A stretch of DNA of 34,112 nucleotides, taken from CAYTMY01 sp964618075. Lineage in GTDB: Bacteria > Bacillota > Clostridia > Eubacteriales > Anaerofustaceae. The position numbers were made by a program, and so were the translations under genes. Shown here piece after piece: positions 33,568 through 34,112 of the stretch. The stretch is from positions 1-34,112 of the forward strand of contig CAZTZO010000016.1 in the NCBI GenBank assembly GCA_964618075.1, read 5' to 3'. Each line of letters starts with the position of its first letter. Position 1 is the first letter of the stretch. The notes under the pieces were generated by a model. That model saw only the letters and a list, made by a program, of their open reading frames with translations. It was not told the origin of the DNA and did not search any database.

Positions 33568-34112
33568 TCAGTCGATTATTTCGTCTATTACACCGCTTCC
33601 AAGGCATATATCCCCGACATATACCGCACCGCTTTGTCCCGGAGCAATTCCGCTTTGCTTTTGCTTAAATACGCATTCCATTACCTGTTTGTTATCCTTA
33701 GTCTTGTATAGCTTTACAAAAGCGTCCTTGTCCTCCTGACGGTAGCGGTATTTTACTTTGCAGTCAAACTCATAGCCGTTAATAGTTGTTTTCATGCTTG
33801 CAATATCAGTATATTTATATATTTGCTCAACGAAGCTCGTGTCGTATGATATAAATCCGCTTTTGAAAAGCAGGGGATTATCAGCGCCCTCGCAGATATA
33901 AAGGATATTGTTGTTGATATCTTTGTCACAGACGAACCACCTGTCGCCGCCTCCGAGATTGCCTATTCCCAAGCCCCGTCTTTGAGCTATGGTGTAATAC
34001 ATCAGTCCGTTGTGCTTGCCCACAATTTTTCCGCTGTCCCTATCCACGATATCTCCGGGAAGCGAAAAAAGGTACTCAGAGAGAAATTTGCGAAAGTTAC
34101 GCTCGCCTATAA
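33568..34112 (-). CDS. mnmA: tRNA-specific 2-thiouridylase MnmA, C-terminal part
   Basis: The frame is open from the window edge to the TGA at 33568-33570, giving the last 180 residues. MnmA makes the 2-thio group on U34 of tRNA-Lys, -Glu and -Gln. Recognised segments are IGERNF followed by FLSEYL and PGDIVD near the edge, then GKHNGLMYYTIAQRRGLGIG and the C-terminal beta barrel with GIAPGQSGAVY. The N-terminal ATP-binding domain and both catalytic cysteines lie outside the window. The in-frame GTG at 34045-34047 is not a true start because family sequence continues upstream of it. Confidence 0.95.
   Translation of the reverse strand, partial: IGERNFRKFLSEYLFSLPGDIVDRDSGKIVGKHNGLMYYTIAQRRGLGIGNLGGGDRWFVCDKDINNNILYICEGADNPLLFKSGFISYDTSFVEQIYKYTDIASMKTTINGYEFDCKVKYRYRQEDKDAFVKLYKTKDNKQVMECVFKQKQSGIAPGQSGAVYVGDICLGSGVIDEIID

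Noticed and set aside
1..34112. tRNA, rRNA, insertion sequence or prophage genes
   Set aside because: No transposase, integrase, phage structural gene, tRNA cloverleaf or rRNA sequence was recognised on either strand.

Overview
The window looks like a scaffold from an anaerobic, moderately AT-rich Gram-positive bacterium of the class Clostridia, probably a gut-type metagenome assembly because one 100-base run of N interrupts a tandem repeat. The lineage call rests on strong AGGAGG-type ribosome sites, a T-box leader on metG, a Wood-Ljungdahl acetyl-CoA synthase gene cluster and a dlt-like envelope operon. I could not search databases, so family names rest on recognised motifs and remembered family sequences.

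Layout. 1-188: three 63-bp-spaced palindromic repeats. 189-3291 (-): an operon of a malate/lactate-type dehydrogenase, a serine palmitoyltransferase-like enzyme and a short-chain reductase, which together look like the first two steps of sphingoid base synthesis. 3463-4032 (-): SRAP/YedK abasic-site protein. 4290-6757 (+): Na/Pi symporter with PhoU domain, then a YczE-type membrane protein. 6786-10846 (+): promoter, T-box riboswitch, metG, a class I aminotransferase and a small anchored extracellular protein, closed by a hairpin. 10974-17212 (-): cooC-acsD-acsC-acsE-acsB, the methyl-transfer and acetyl-CoA-forming half of the carbonyl branch, without a CO dehydrogenase gene. A UPF0280 gene (17370, +) diverges from it with overlapping promoters, followed by an esterase and a 58-aa Cys-rich protein. 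19722-21146 (+): cstA interrupted by an in-frame TAG. 21175-24248 (-): a long two-part glycosyltransferase and a small membrane protein.

24755-32475 (+) is the most interesting part: a response regulator and histidine kinase followed by five tightly packed genes, namely a DltA-like adenylating enzyme, a fold-type III PLP decarboxylase, a DltC-like carrier protein, an MBOAT acyltransferase and an SGNH/DltD-like protein. It reads as a variant of the teichoic-acid D-alanylation pathway in which an amino acid is loaded on a carrier, possibly decarboxylated while tethered, and then moved across the membrane onto an envelope polymer. This is an inference from gene content.

32478-32720: a second array of the same 63-bp palindromic repeat, holding the N gap. 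32722-34112 (-): a terminator, a zinc-ribbon membrane protein and the C-terminal part of mnmA, which runs off the end of the window.
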